Shown here: positions 30,478 through 38,884 of the stretch, piece after piece
Layout of the letters: every line of letters begins with the position of its first letter
Numbering within the stretch: position 1 is the first letter of the stretch
Source of the DNA: Deltaproteobacteria bacterium
GTDB taxonomy: Bacteria; Myxococcota_A; Polyangia; Polyangiales; Houyiibacteriaceae
DNA length: 64,000 nucleotides
Direction of reading: 5' to 3'
NCBI GenBank assembly: GCA_017644045.1
Contig: JAEPMI010000015.1
Coordinates: forward strand, 206,501 to 270,500
Program-made: the position numbers and the translations under genes
Notes under the pieces: generated by a model
Seen by the model: only the letters and a program-made list of their open reading frames with translations
The model's database searches: none
What the model was told of the DNA's origin: nothing

Positions 30478-31833
30478 TCAGCTCTGGTCGAGGCGGCGCT
30501 CGAGGCGGCTGATGCGGTGCTCGTCTTCGAGCACCTTCGCGTGGTGGAGCGCGGCTTCGAGGTCCTTGGCGCGGTGCTCGTGGTGTTTGGCGAGCTCGAG
30601 GTGGATGCGCGGGTCGTCGGGGTCGTGGGAGAGGGCTTCGGTCAACGCGGCGTACTCGGCGGCGACGTCCTTGGCGCGGCGGGCGATGCGCGCGGCGAGG
30701 AGTAGGGCGTCGATGGTGCACTCGAGGTCGCCGCCGCCCGCGGCCGCGGCGAGGGCGAAGCGGCGGGCACGCTCGGGGTCCTTGGCCCGCTCGGCGACCA
30801 CGGCGTAGCTGAGGTGGTCGAGGGGGTCGTCCTCGCGGACGACGTCCTCGAAGCGGCGCACGATCTCGCCGAGGAAGGCGGCGAGGGCGATGAGGTCGTT
30901 GGCGTTGTGCTCGATGACTCCGTCGAGGCGACCCGGGCGACCGCTGCGGAGGAAGTGCAGGTAGATGCCGGGGATCTCGGAGCCGTCGACGTCGTGCTCG
31001 CGCGTGAAGCCGAGGACCTCGCGCTCCATCTGCACGAGCCGCAGCGAGCCGAGGCGGCGCTTGAAGACGCGCCGCGCGCAGTGGAGCAGGTCGAGGTGAG
31101 GCGGCAGTGGGGGAGCCGGGATCCGGTTCATGACGAAGCGGGTGCGCAGCAGCGGCCAGTCGAAGCTCTTGCCGTTGTAGCTGACGATGCAGCTCGCTCG
31201 GCCGAGGTGCTCGGCGAGGTGACGGAGCATCGCGGGCTCGTCGTGGTGACCGCGGAGCAGCATCTGCTCGACGGTGAGCGACTGGTCCTCGAAGTAGGCG
31301 ACGCCGACCAGGAAGGCGAGGGTGCCCGCGGCGGTGGAGAGGCCGGTGGTCTCGGTGTCGATGAAGAGCATCCGGCTCAGGTCGCAATCGGCCAGGCTCG
31401 GGTCGAGCGCGAGGCGCGCGGTGAGCTTGCTGCAGGCCTCGAGCCCGCGGAGCACCGGGGTCCGGCCGTGGCAGTGCGCCGGCTCGAGGTGGTGGCGAAC
31501 GAGGTGGACCTCGCCGTGGGCCGTCTCGGTGAGCTCGCCGGGCAGCGAGAGATCGTGGTGGTCCTCGACCACGCGCGCGCCCGGCGCCGGCTCGGCGGTT
31601 CGCAGCAGACGTGCGAAGGTGTCCTCGGTGCTCGCGGCGCGCTCGAGCCCAGCCATCCGCAGCGCCTGGCGCTTCTCCGCCATGCGCACCTTGTCCTGGG
31701 CGACCATCCGGTCGAGCTCGGCGCGGAGCTTGCGGACCTTCGCCTTTCGCTCGCTCGCCGCGGCGTCCTCGGGCTCCGCGGTTGCGGGCCCCGCGGCGCC
31801 GAGTCGCGCCAACCGTCTGCCCAGCTTGCCCAT
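30478..31833 (-). CDS. mrfB: MrfB/YprB-like exonuclease with TPR-like tail
   Basis: A 451-residue protein. The central RNase H-like exonuclease domain shows MLFIDTETTGLSTAAGTLAF (DEDD-type DTE), FLVGVAYFEDQSL, CIVSYNGKSFDWPLLRTRF (Asn/Asp), HLDLLHCARRVFKRRLGSLR and DVIEHNANDLIALA-type final acid residues. This order is that of Bacillus YprB (MrfB). The N-terminal 130 residues are charged and helical; the C-terminal 100 residues look TPR-like (AEYAALTEALSHDPDDPRIH). MrfB is known to work with the helicase MrfA in repair of mitomycin-type DNA damage. The ATG overlaps the helicase stop by one base (TGATG), so the two are co-translated. Confidence 0.88.
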   Translation of the reverse strand: MGKLGRRLARLGAAGPATAEPEDAAASERKAKVRKLRAELDRMVAQDKVRMAEKRQALRMAGLERAASTEDTFARLLRTAEPAPGARVVEDHHDLSLPGELTETAHGEVHLVRHHLEPAHCHGRTPVLRGLEACSKLTARLALDPSLADCDLSRMLFIDTETTGLSTAAGTLAFLVGVAYFEDQSLTVEQMLLRGHHDEPAMLRHLAEHLGRASCIVSYNGKSFDWPLLRTRFVMNRIPAPPLPPHLDLLHCARRVFKRRLGSLRLVQMEREVLGFTREHDVDGSEIPGIYLHFLRSGRPGRLDGVIEHNANDLIALAAFLGEIVRRFEDVVREDDPLDHLSYAVVAERAKDPERARRFALAAAAGGGDLECTIDALLLAARIARRAKDVAAEYAALTEALSHDPDDPRIHLELAKHHEHRAKDLEAALHHAKVLEDEHRISRLERRLDQS

Positions 31834-34358
31834 CAGTGCACCGCGGGCACGCCCAGGTGATCGAAGATCTTCTTGGCGACGTCGGAGCGGCCGTGGCGGC
31901 GCACGCCGGTCTCGCCGGTGGGCACGCCGACATCGGGGCCGATGCACGCGGGGCATCCGCTCGTGCAGCCGCAGCCGTCGATGAGCGTGCGCGTGCGGCG
32001 GAGCAACGAGTCGCGCTCGTCCATGAGCCGACTCGCGAGGCCTACGCCGCCGGGGATGGCGTCGTAGAGGAAGAGGGTGGGGTCGAAGCCGCCTCCGCCA
32101 GAGCTGAGCACACCTCGGTGTGCTCCACCCGCGGAGCGGAGTTGGGGAGGGGCCCCGTCTCGGGCTTTGCCCGAGTGGGGAGGGGGCTGCATCAGCCCCC
32201 TCGGAGAAAAAGCCTCTCCGTCGCCGCTGCGGTCACCGAGGGTCGAGCCGAGGTCGCGCGGGTCGACCATCAGGCCGGTGACCGCGACGGTCTTCATCGC
32301 CGCGAGAATGCCGCGCAGCCCGTCGACCACGTCCGCGCGCTCGAGCATGTGCGCGGCCATCAGCTCGTTCACCCAGCGCTCCGGGAAGGTCAGCCAGAAG
32401 CTGGTGGTGTGCATCTGCATCTCGGGCAGGTGCACGTCGCCGTAGCCGCTGTTCTCGTGCGTGTGGAACTTGATCTTCTTGTAGCCGACCACGCGCTGGA
32501 TGACGGTCACGTCGCCCATGCCGGGCTCGAGGGTCGCGCCAGGGAGGCGGAGCTCGGCGGCCTCGTCCTCCTCGAGGACGGTGACCTTCGTGTGGGTCAT
32601 CGCCGTCGTGTAGTAGTCGGGCTTGACCTCGCGGACGTAGGCCTTGTGGTTCTCGTAGTCGAGGCGCTCGACCTGATACTGGCGCGCGGCGTGCTGATAG
32701 ATCGCCTGCTCGTGGAGCATCGTGTGCGTGCTCCGCCAGTCCATCTCGGCGATGATCTTGTCGCTGTCGAGATCGATGATAACGAAGTTGTCCCAGCCGA
32801 CCGCGCGCAGGCTGACGCCGTTGGCAGGATAGGAATCGCTCGCCCAGTGCCACACGGTCTTGCCCGCCGGTCCAGGGGAGGGGTTCACGACGTGGTGGCT
32901 CGTGAGAAAGCCGAGCGCGTCCTCGAGCTCTTCCTGGCTCACGTCGCCGAAGCCGTCGCCCTCTTCGAAGGGCAGCTCGAAGGCGGCGCACTTCAGGTGC
33001 TGCAGGAGGATCTCGACGTTCTGCGGATCGATCCGCGCGTGCTCCACGCCCGCGCTCATCAACGAGCGCGGCGAGCTGGCGACGTACTGATCGAGCGGCG
33101 CGCTCGAGGTGACCAGCACCGAGAGGCTCGAGCCCTCGCGGCGACCGGCGCGGCCGAAGCGCTGCCAAGTGCCCGCGAGCGTGCCCGGGTAGCCAGCGCA
33201 CACGACCGCGTCGAGGCTGCCGATGTCGATGCCGAGCTCGAGCGCGTTCGTCGCGACCACGCACTTGATCGCCCCGTCGCGGAGGTTCTGCTCGATGGCG
33301 CGCCGCTGCTTGGGCAGGTAGCCGCCGCGGTAGGCGTGAATGGCGTCGTGGCCGACGTCCTTGGCGAGCCGGTCGCGGAGGTACTTGAGCATCACCTCCA
33401 CGCCGTTGCGGCTCTGGCCGAAGACGAGCGTCGGGACCTCGGCGCGGACGAGGTCGGCGGTGAGCCGCACGGCGCTCTTGAGGTAGCTCGCGCGCACGCC
33501 GAGCTCGGGGTTGATGACCGGTGGGTTGTAGACCAGCACCCGCCGCTCGCCGGTGGGCGCGCCGCTCTCGCCGACGAGCTCGACCGGGCGACCGACGATG
33601 CGGCTCGCGTGCTCGGCGGGGTTGCCGATGGTGGCCGAGGCGAGAATGAACTGCGGGTCCGCGCCGTGAAAACGCGCGATGCGCTGCAGCCGCCGCATCA
33701 CGTTCGCGAGGTGCGAGCCGAAGACGCCGCGGTAGGTGTGCAGCTCGTCGAGCACCACGTAGCGCAGGCTCGCGAAGAAGCGCGCCCAGCTCGCGTGGTG
33801 CGGGAGCACGCCCGCGTGGAGCATGTCCGGGTTGCTGAGCAGCACGCCCGCGCGCTCGCGAGCGGCGCGGCGCGCGTCGCCGGGGGTGTCGCCGTCGAAG
33901 GTGATCGCGCCGTGGGGCAGGCCGGCGTCGCCGAGGAAGCCGCGGAGCGCGTGCTCCTGGTCCCGGCTGAGCGCCTTGGTCGGGAAGAGGTAGAGCGCCC
34001 GCGCCGAGGGCTCGCGGGCGAGTCGGTCGAGGACCGGCAGGTTGTAGCAGAGGCTCTTGCCGCTCGCGGTCGGCGTGGCGATGACCACGTCCTTGCCCGC
34101 GCGGGCCAGCTCGAGCGAGCGCGCCTGGTGTGTGTAGAGCTCGGTGATGCCCCGCTCGTGGAGCGCGCCTCGCACCGCCGGGTCCAGATCGCCGGGCACC
34201 TCGACCGCCTGCGAGGGGCGGGCCGGCAGGGTCTCGTCCAGCACCAGCTGGCGGCCGACGGAGCCGCTGGACCACCCGGCGAGCACCGACTCGATGCCCC
34301 GGCCCTTGGTCCAGGGAAGCCGTCGCTTCCCACCGAATGCCCGTGCCTCGACGCTCAT
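31833..34358 (-). CDS. mrfA: MrfA/YprA-like DEXH helicase with DUF1998 metal site
   Basis: An 841-residue superfamily 2 helicase. Motifs: Q-region YTHQARSLELARAGKDVVIA, Walker A ATPTASGKSLCYN (about 95-107), DELH box in VVLDELHTYRG, SATIGNP (motif III), TNALELGIDIGSLDAVV and TWQRFGRAGRREG (motif VI). The C-terminal DUF1998 part ends with four cysteines (CGCTSGCPACIG), a probable metal site. This is the Bacillus MrfA (YprA) architecture, a DNA helicase of the mitomycin repair pair with MrfB next door. Residues about 713-751 (SPRGLMQPPPHSGKARDG onward) interrupt the family sequence between DPRDLG and PTLFLYD; they are encoded by a palindromic element. The start is ATG preceded by GGGGA; an upstream GTG at 34385 is possible. 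Confidence 0.92.
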   Translation of the reverse strand: MSVEARAFGGKRRLPWTKGRGIESVLAGWSSGSVGRQLVLDETLPARPSQAVEVPGDLDPAVRGALHERGITELYTHQARSLELARAGKDVVIATPTASGKSLCYNLPVLDRLAREPSARALYLFPTKALSRDQEHALRGFLGDAGLPHGAITFDGDTPGDARRAARERAGVLLSNPDMLHAGVLPHHASWARFFASLRYVVLDELHTYRGVFGSHLANVMRRLQRIARFHGADPQFILASATIGNPAEHASRIVGRPVELVGESGAPTGERRVLVYNPPVINPELGVRASYLKSAVRLTADLVRAEVPTLVFGQSRNGVEVMLKYLRDRLAKDVGHDAIHAYRGGYLPKQRRAIEQNLRDGAIKCVVATNALELGIDIGSLDAVVCAGYPGTLAGTWQRFGRAGRREGSSLSVLVTSSAPLDQYVASSPRSLMSAGVEHARIDPQNVEILLQHLKCAAFELPFEEGDGFGDVSQEELEDALGFLTSHHVVNPSPGPAGKTVWHWASDSYPANGVSLRAVGWDNFVIIDLDSDKIIAEMDWRSTHTMLHEQAIYQHAARQYQVERLDYENHKAYVREVKPDYYTTAMTHTKVTVLEEDEAAELRLPGATLEPGMGDVTVIQRVVGYKKIKFHTHENSGYGDVHLPEMQMHTTSFWLTFPERWVNELMAAHMLERADVVDGLRGILAAMKTVAVTGLMVDPRDLGSTLGDRSGDGEAFSPRGLMQPPPHSGKARDGAPPQLRSAGGAHRGVLSSGGGGFDPTLFLYDAIPGGVGLASRLMDERDSLLRRTRTLIDGCGCTSGCPACIGPDVGVPTGETGVRRHGRSDVAKKIFDHLGVPAVH
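32106..32220. mobile_element. Palindromic element inserted in frame in the helicase gene
   Basis: Four successive perfect hairpins: 32106-32125 (8-bp stem, CTCG loop), 32159-32175 (7-bp stem, TTT loop), 32181-32201 (9-bp stem, CAT loop) and 32202-32220 (6-bp stem), plus a GGGGCCCC palindrome at 32149-32156. About 115 bases, coding for a low-complexity Pro/Gly/Arg stretch in mrfA. No stop arises, so the reading frame is kept. The layout recalls protein-coding palindromic elements such as those of Rickettsia. No other copy was noticed in this window. Confidence 0.65.
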
Positions 34359-34463
34359 CGGGGTTCCCCGAATCGAACGTGACACTCTAGCAGTCCTGCA
34401 CTCATGGACAGGACTGTACGCTCATTCAGTCTCTCGGCCAACATCCGTGGGCCACGCGAGTCC

Positions 34464-34491
34464 GACCCCCCGGGCGGGGGTCGTGCATAAT
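34464..34491 (+). promoter_or_regulatory. Hairpin and -10-like box before the kinase gene
   Basis: A perfect 7-bp inverted repeat (GACCCCC at 34464-34470, GGGGGTC at 34476-34482) is followed by CATAAT (34486-34491), a good -10 match. The kinase GTG begins 7 bases after this hexamer, where a transcript would start, so a leaderless message is plausible. No clear -35 is visible, and the hairpin could be an operator. Confidence 0.35.
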
Positions 34492-34497
34492 CGAGGG

Positions 34498-36141
34498 GTG
34501 GACGAGCAGTGGGTCGGCGAGGTGCTCTTGGATCGCTACCGGATCGTCGACCAGATCGACGCTGGCGGCGTGGCCGCGGTGTTTCGCGCGGAGCAGACGG
34601 ATCTCGGCCGCGAGGTGGCAGTGAAGATCCTCGCCGAGAACGTCGAGAGCGCCCCACGGATGGCGGCACGCTTCGAGCGGGAGGCCCGCGCGCTGGCCGC
34701 GCTCAGTCACCCGCACACCGTCCCGCTGCTCGACTTCGGCGTCGCCAAGGGCCGGCCCTTCCTCGTGATGGAGCTGCTGCGGGGGCGCTCACTCGAGGCC
34801 GCGCTCGCCGAGGAGTCGTTCGACTTCGAGCGCTCGGTGGCGATCGTCCGACAGGTGCTCCATTCGCTGGCCTTCGCCCACGGCCAGGGGGTCGTGCACC
34901 GCGACATCAAGCCGGGGAACGTCTTCCTCGAGCAGCTGCCGCACACCGACGACCACGTGCGCGTGCTCGACTTCGGCTTCGCGAAGTTCTTCGCGGCCGA
35001 CGACGAGCGGCAGGGCTCGCTCGAGACCATGGCGGGGACGACCTTCGGCACGCCGGGCTACGTCGCCCCGGAACAGCTCGGAGAGAACGCGGTCGACGGT
35101 CGCGCGGACCTCTACGCGGTCGGCGTGATCCTCTTCCAGATGCTCGCGGGTGTGCGGCCCTTCGACGGGACCCCGCCCGAGATGCTGCGCGGCAAGCTCA
35201 CCCGAGAGGCGCCCTTGCTGAGCGAGGCACGCGACGACCTGAAGGTCGTGCCCGCGCTCGACGAGCTCCTGCGCAAGGTGCTCCGGCGCGACCCGGAGGA
35301 ACGCTTCGCGACCGCCCAGCAGCTGCTGGACGCTCTCGACCAGCTGCCGGCGAAGGCCGTCTCGGGGAGCGCCGCGATGGCGCCCACGCTGCTGGAGGTC
35401 GAGGCCACTCGAGAGGTCACGGTCGGGATGCTCGTGGACGGCGACGAGGCAGGCGCGGTCGAGGGGCGAGCGAAGGTGGCGGCCACCCACGAGATGCCTC
35501 GAGGCACGGCCGATGGTCCAGAGCCCGGCTCCGTCGGTCCGGTCACGGGGTGGTCCCTTCTCTCGGGCATGCCCAAGTGGGTGTTCTACGCCGGGCCCGC
35601 GCTGGCGCTGGGCTTGATCGTCCTCGGAGTCACGGCCCTTCTCGGTGGGACGGCGGCCAGCTCACCCCGTGTGGAGAAGACCATCGAGCCCGAGCCGCCC
35701 GTCTTCCACGAGCCGGTGCTCTGGGCGGGCGAGCTTCCGGAGCCCTTGGCCAGCGCACACGCTCGGCTGATGGACGGTGAGTCGCTCGAACGGGACGAGC
35801 TGCTCGAGCTCCGCCGCTACGGCGACCATCACCCCGAGTCGCCGCACGCGTGGCTCCTCATCGGCCACGCCTACGCCGAGCGTCAGTGGTACTCGGACGC
35901 GCTCGAGAGCTACGAGCGTGCCCATGGCGCCGACCCCTCGGTTCGCGACGATCCCTTCCTCGCCAACAACCTCGTCTCGATGCTCACCCGAACCGCGGTC
36001 TCCGCCCGAGCGCTGCGGCTCGCGCGCGCGCTCTACGAGGACGAGCTCGGCGGCCTGATCGACGCGCGCCTCGCCGACGAGTCGCTCCGCGCGGCCCAGG
36101 TGCAGCAGCTCGAGCGCGTCCGCGATCGACTGGACCGCTGA
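34498..36141 (+). CDS. Membrane Ser/Thr protein kinase (Hanks type)
   Basis: A 547-residue kinase. The catalytic domain spans about 10-275: YRIVDQIDAGGVAAVFRAE is a degenerate Gly-rich loop, VAVKIL gives the ATP-binding Lys (about 42), VVHRDIKPGNVFL the catalytic loop (HRD 134-136), VLDFGFAKFF the metal-binding Asp, and GTPGYVAPEQ the end of the activation segment. A Thr/Glu linker and one membrane helix (WVFYAGPALALGLIVLGV, about 360-384) follow. The outer part (about 400-547) looks TPR-like (ESPHAWLLIGHAYAERQWYS). Such eukaryote-like kinases are very common in myxobacteria. Two of the three loop glycines are replaced (D, A), though all catalytic residues remain. GTG start with no Shine-Dalgarno site. 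Confidence 0.92.
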   Translation: MDEQWVGEVLLDRYRIVDQIDAGGVAAVFRAEQTDLGREVAVKILAENVESAPRMAARFEREARALAALSHPHTVPLLDFGVAKGRPFLVMELLRGRSLEAALAEESFDFERSVAIVRQVLHSLAFAHGQGVVHRDIKPGNVFLEQLPHTDDHVRVLDFGFAKFFAADDERQGSLETMAGTTFGTPGYVAPEQLGENAVDGRADLYAVGVILFQMLAGVRPFDGTPPEMLRGKLTREAPLLSEARDDLKVVPALDELLRKVLRRDPEERFATAQQLLDALDQLPAKAVSGSAAMAPTLLEVEATREVTVGMLVDGDEAGAVEGRAKVAATHEMPRGTADGPEPGSVGPVTGWSLLSGMPKWVFYAGPALALGLIVLGVTALLGGTAASSPRVEKTIEPEPPVFHEPVLWAGELPEPLASAHARLMDGESLERDELLELRRYGDHHPESPHAWLLIGHAYAERQWYSDALESYERAHGADPSVRDDPFLANNLVSMLTRTAVSARALRLARALYEDELGGLIDARLADESLRAAQVQQLERVRDRLDR

Positions 36142-36144
36142 GGC

Positions 36145-36708
36145 TCACTCCCCGGGCTGGGGTGCCTGCACGGACTGGGCGATCTCGTTGACGAGGTTCT
36201 TCTGGTCCTCGGGGAGCGCCGTCATGAGCGGGGTGCAGCCGGGGCGGTCCTGGGTGCGGACGTCGAGGCGCAGGCAGCGCTGAACCTCTTCGGGGAGCTG
36301 GTGGCACTTCTGGGCGAATTGACGCTCGGGGAGGACCTCCCAGTAGGGCGGGGTCCGGCCGCCGGCGAGCGGGTCGTCGGCGATGAAGTCGCGGAGCGCC
36401 TGGTTGGAGGCGAGGAAGACGGCCCGGGCCTTGGTGCAGTCGTCGCCCTCGGTGCGCTCGCCGGCTTCCTGGATCTTCTGCCGCATGAAGGTCATCAGCC
36501 GGCCGAGCTGCTGGATGGCGCTGCTCAGATCCTGCACGGGGGTCACGTCCGGCGAGAGCTGCAGCGGCTCGGGCGGGGTCTCGGGCTGCGCCGGTGGCTC
36601 CGGGGTGGGCTCGGGGGTCGCCTCGGCGGGCGGGGGCTCCGGCGGCGCCACCGACTCGTCGACGGTGCAGGCGGTCAGGAGCAGGAAGAGCATGGCGAAG
36701 CGCAGCAT
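36145..36708 (-). CDS. Small Pro/Glu-rich lipoprotein
   Basis: A 187-residue lipoprotein. MLRFAMLFLLLTACTVDE carries the lipobox LLTAC. A Pro/Glu/Thr linker (about 20-55) leads to a helical domain with QDLSSAIQQLGRLMTFMRQKI, CTKARAVFLASNQALRDFI and four cysteines. No family recognised. It converges with the kinase gene (stops 3 bp apart). The metallophosphoesterase gene upstream on the same strand ends 80 bp before this start, so the two could be co-transcribed. A longer frame into the neighbour was rejected because the signal peptide fixes the start. Confidence 0.8.
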   Translation of the reverse strand: MLRFAMLFLLLTACTVDESVAPPEPPPAEATPEPTPEPPAQPETPPEPLQLSPDVTPVQDLSSAIQQLGRLMTFMRQKIQEAGERTEGDDCTKARAVFLASNQALRDFIADDPLAGGRTPPYWEVLPERQFAQKCHQLPEEVQRCLRLDVRTQDRPGCTPLMTALPEDQKNLVNEIAQSVQAPQPGE

Positions 36709-36726
36709 CGTCCAACGGGTTGGCTC

Positions 36727-36819
36727 ATGTGCGGACCCAGCGCAAGAGCGTGAGCCGCAGGACGACATCGAGCGCCCGGCCCAGAGCCCTATGCGCGGAC
36801 CAAGCGCAGGAGCGTGATC
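36727..36819. repeat. Imperfect 29-bp direct repeat (duplicated gene end)
   Basis: Bases 36727-36755 repeat 36791-36819 with 25 of 29 identities, offset by 64 bp. The second copy encodes the last residues of the metallophosphoesterase; the first copy lies just outside the gene in the spacer. This looks like an old partial tandem duplication of the gene's 3' end. Confidence 0.55.
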
Positions 36820-37952
36820 TCCGCGGGGACCCCGGCGCGGCTGGGCGGGCCCCACCAGCCGGTGCCGCGGTTCACGTAGATCCAGGTGTCGTCCTGCTTG
36901 CCGAGGCCCTCGCTGAAGGGGTGGGCGAGGCCGACGAAGAGCGAGACCGGGAAGAACTGACCGGCGTGGGTGTGGCCGCTGAGCTGGAGGGTGTAGCCCG
37001 CCGCGGCGGCCGCGTGAATGCTCTTGGGCTGGTGGGCGAGGAGGATGGAGACGTCGTGGTCGTCGGCTCCGTCCTTGGCGCCCGCCGGGTCCGTGGCGTG
37101 GTCCGCCAGGATGCGGTCGGCGCGGTAGTCGGTGCAGCCGGCGACGAGGACCTTGGCGCCGTCCTTCTCGATCAGGCGGTGCTCGTTGATCAGCGGCTCG
37201 AGGCCGAGCGAGCGCACGTGCTCGATCCACGCCGGAGCGTCCCAGTAGTACTCGTGGTTCCCGGTGCAGAAGAAGACGCCGTCGCGACCTCTCAGGTCAC
37301 CGAGCGGGGCGACGTGCTCCCGGAGCTGCTCGACGGTGCCGTCGATGAGGTCGCCGGTGACCGCGACCATGTCCGCGTCGAGGTCGTTGACCGTCGAAAC
37401 CACGCCGTCGAGGAAGGGCTTCTTGAGCAGCGGGCCGATGTGCACGTCGCTGATCTGCGCGATCCGGTAGCCATCGAGCGCGGGCGGGAGGCCTTCGATC
37501 GGCACGTCGACCTCGGTGACCTCCACCGCGCGAACGGCCTCGGCGAGGCCCCAGCCGGTCACGACGCTCGCGGCGCCGAGAGCACCGGCGTTGGTGGCGT
37601 TCGTGAGGAAGCGGCGGCGCTCCATGTCCGGGTCCTTGCGGAGGACCCGCCGCCCGAGGCGCCCGAGGATGAAGAGCACGTCCCGGATGACGATGAAGCC
37701 GAAGACCAGGAAGAAGAAGCCCATGTAGACGTAGCCGGCCCAGAGCACCGGGCGCAGCGCGTCGACGCCTTCGAGCGAGCGGCCGGCGACCAGGGTCAGC
37801 GGCGAGAGCGGGGCGAGCGACCAGAGCACGATCTTCGCGCGCTTCTTGCGCTTGGGCGGCGCGTGCCAGGCCACCAGGAGCCTCCGGCCCACGTAGTAGT
37901 GGGCGAAGACCCAGATGGCCGTCATGACCGAGAAGAAGACGAGTACGCGCAT
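36789..37952 (-). CDS. Membrane-anchored metallophosphoesterase (YkuE-like)
   Basis: A 387-residue protein. Three or four N-terminal hydrophobic helices (about 1-100: LVFFSVMTAIWVFAHYYV, VYMGFFFLVFGFIVI) precede a calcineurin-like domain. Metal-site motifs are in order: IAQISDVHIG (about 165), AVTGDLIDG, FFCTGNHEYYW, LLAHQP and LSGHTHAGQ. A twin-Arg-like ERRRFLTNATNAG with a hydrophobic stretch after it sits between the two parts. YkuE-type enzymes act on envelope-associated phosphoesters, for example phospholipid-linked ones; the substrate here is not known. The active site probably faces the periplasm. An inverted repeat separates it from the upstream BI-1 gene. Confidence 0.9.
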   Translation of the reverse strand: MRVLVFFSVMTAIWVFAHYYVGRRLLVAWHAPPKRKKRAKIVLWSLAPLSPLTLVAGRSLEGVDALRPVLWAGYVYMGFFFLVFGFIVIRDVLFILGRLGRRVLRKDPDMERRRFLTNATNAGALGAASVVTGWGLAEAVRAVEVTEVDVPIEGLPPALDGYRIAQISDVHIGPLLKKPFLDGVVSTVNDLDADMVAVTGDLIDGTVEQLREHVAPLGDLRGRDGVFFCTGNHEYYWDAPAWIEHVRSLGLEPLINEHRLIEKDGAKVLVAGCTDYRADRILADHATDPAGAKDGADDHDVSILLAHQPKSIHAAAAAGYTLQLSGHTHAGQFFPVSLFVGLAHPFSEGLGKQDDTWIYVNRGTGWWGPPSRAGVPAEITLLRLVRA

Positions 37953-37998
37953 TCGCTTTCGAGACCAGTCGCTCTAGGGCCGGGGGCGTGACGCGTGA

Positions 37999-38030
37999 AG
38001 GCCCCGCGCCGGGTGTTCCGGGCGGGGCCT
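37999..38030 (-). terminator. Strong hairpin after the BI-1 gene
   Basis: AGGCCCCGC (37999-38007) pairs perfectly with GCGGGGCCT (38022-38030); an inner CCGG/CCGG extends the stem to 13 pairs with one bulged base and a 5-base loop. It lies 22 bp after the BI-1 stop and 47 bp before the next start on the minus strand. No T-run follows, so it is a probable rather than certain terminator. Confidence 0.5.
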
Positions 38031-38051
38031 CGCACGCGGATCGCGCAGACC

Positions 38052-38798
38052 TCAGTCGCGGGAGTTCATGAGGATCATGATCACGTACCAGAGCAGAAGC
38101 GCGAAGCTGGCGAAGAGGTTCAACGCCGCCGCGACGTGTTGGTCCGTCCGATAGTGATGGAGCACGTTCGAGGTGTTGAAGAGGATGGAGCCGGCGGCGA
38201 GCACCACCATCGCCCACATGAACCAGAGCCCGAGGTGGGCACCCGTCGCCACGGCGAAGACGATCATGATCAGCGCCGCGAAGAAACCGAACATGAGGAA
38301 GCTTCGAAGGAACGAGAAGTCCTTGCGAGTGAGCAGAACGACACCGGTCAGGCCCGCGAACAGCACGACGGTGATGATCGCCCCCTTGCTCAGGATGGAG
38401 TAGGGGTCGCCTGGGGTTTGTTGGACCGCGATCGCCATTGCGGTGGCTACCAGCGGGCAGAACAGGATCGCTTCGGCGACGGTGTACAGAATCAGACCGC
38501 CGTACTGCATGCCGATCGAGGTATCGCTGCGCGCCCAGCGATCAGCGACGTAGCTGACGCCCATGAAGCCGGCGAGGAAGACGAGCCACATCCATGGCCG
38601 CTCAGGGCTCCAGGCGATCTCGGCCAAGGTCTGGCCGATGCCGGTGGCGAAGAGCGCGGCCTCGATGGCGACGAACGCGAAGATCGCGCCTACCAGGTGC
38701 AGGTAGGTGCGAACCAGGAAGGACGACCGCTCGTCGACCGAGGCGCTCGCGACCGTCTGCTGATAGTGGCCACCGCCACCCTGCTGTTGGAACTGCAT
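38052..38798 (-). CDS. Bax inhibitor-1 / YccA family membrane protein
   Basis: A 248-residue integral membrane protein with seven predicted helices. Family pattern: [94 protein letters not shown] and [20 protein letters not shown]-1/YccA proteins are proton-leak or calcium-leak channels or protease modulators (YccA inhibits FtsH in E. coli); no specific role can be fixed here. A Gln/Gly-rich N-terminal tail ([14 protein letters not shown]) is cytoplasmic. The start is the ATG preceding this tail; the frame extends 12 codons further upstream. Confidence 0.9.
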   Translation of the reverse strand: MQFQQQGGGGHYQQTVASASVDERSSFLVRTYLHLVGAIFAFVAIEAALFATGIGQTLAEIAWSPERPWMWLVFLAGFMGVSYVADRWARSDTSIGMQYGGLILYTVAEAILFCPLVATAMAIAVQQTPGDPYSILSKGAIITVVLFAGLTGVVLLTRKDFSFLRSFLMFGFFAALIMIVFAVATGAHLGLWFMWAMVVLAAGSILFNTSNVLHHYRTDQHVAAALNLFASFALLLWYVIMILMNSRD

Positions 38799-38884
38799 GG
38801 GAGACACCGTCCATCGGGGGCGGGCCAACGTCAAGGTGCCTCGAGCAACGTCGGAGTCGATATCGACCTGCTATCGTTCTGGCC

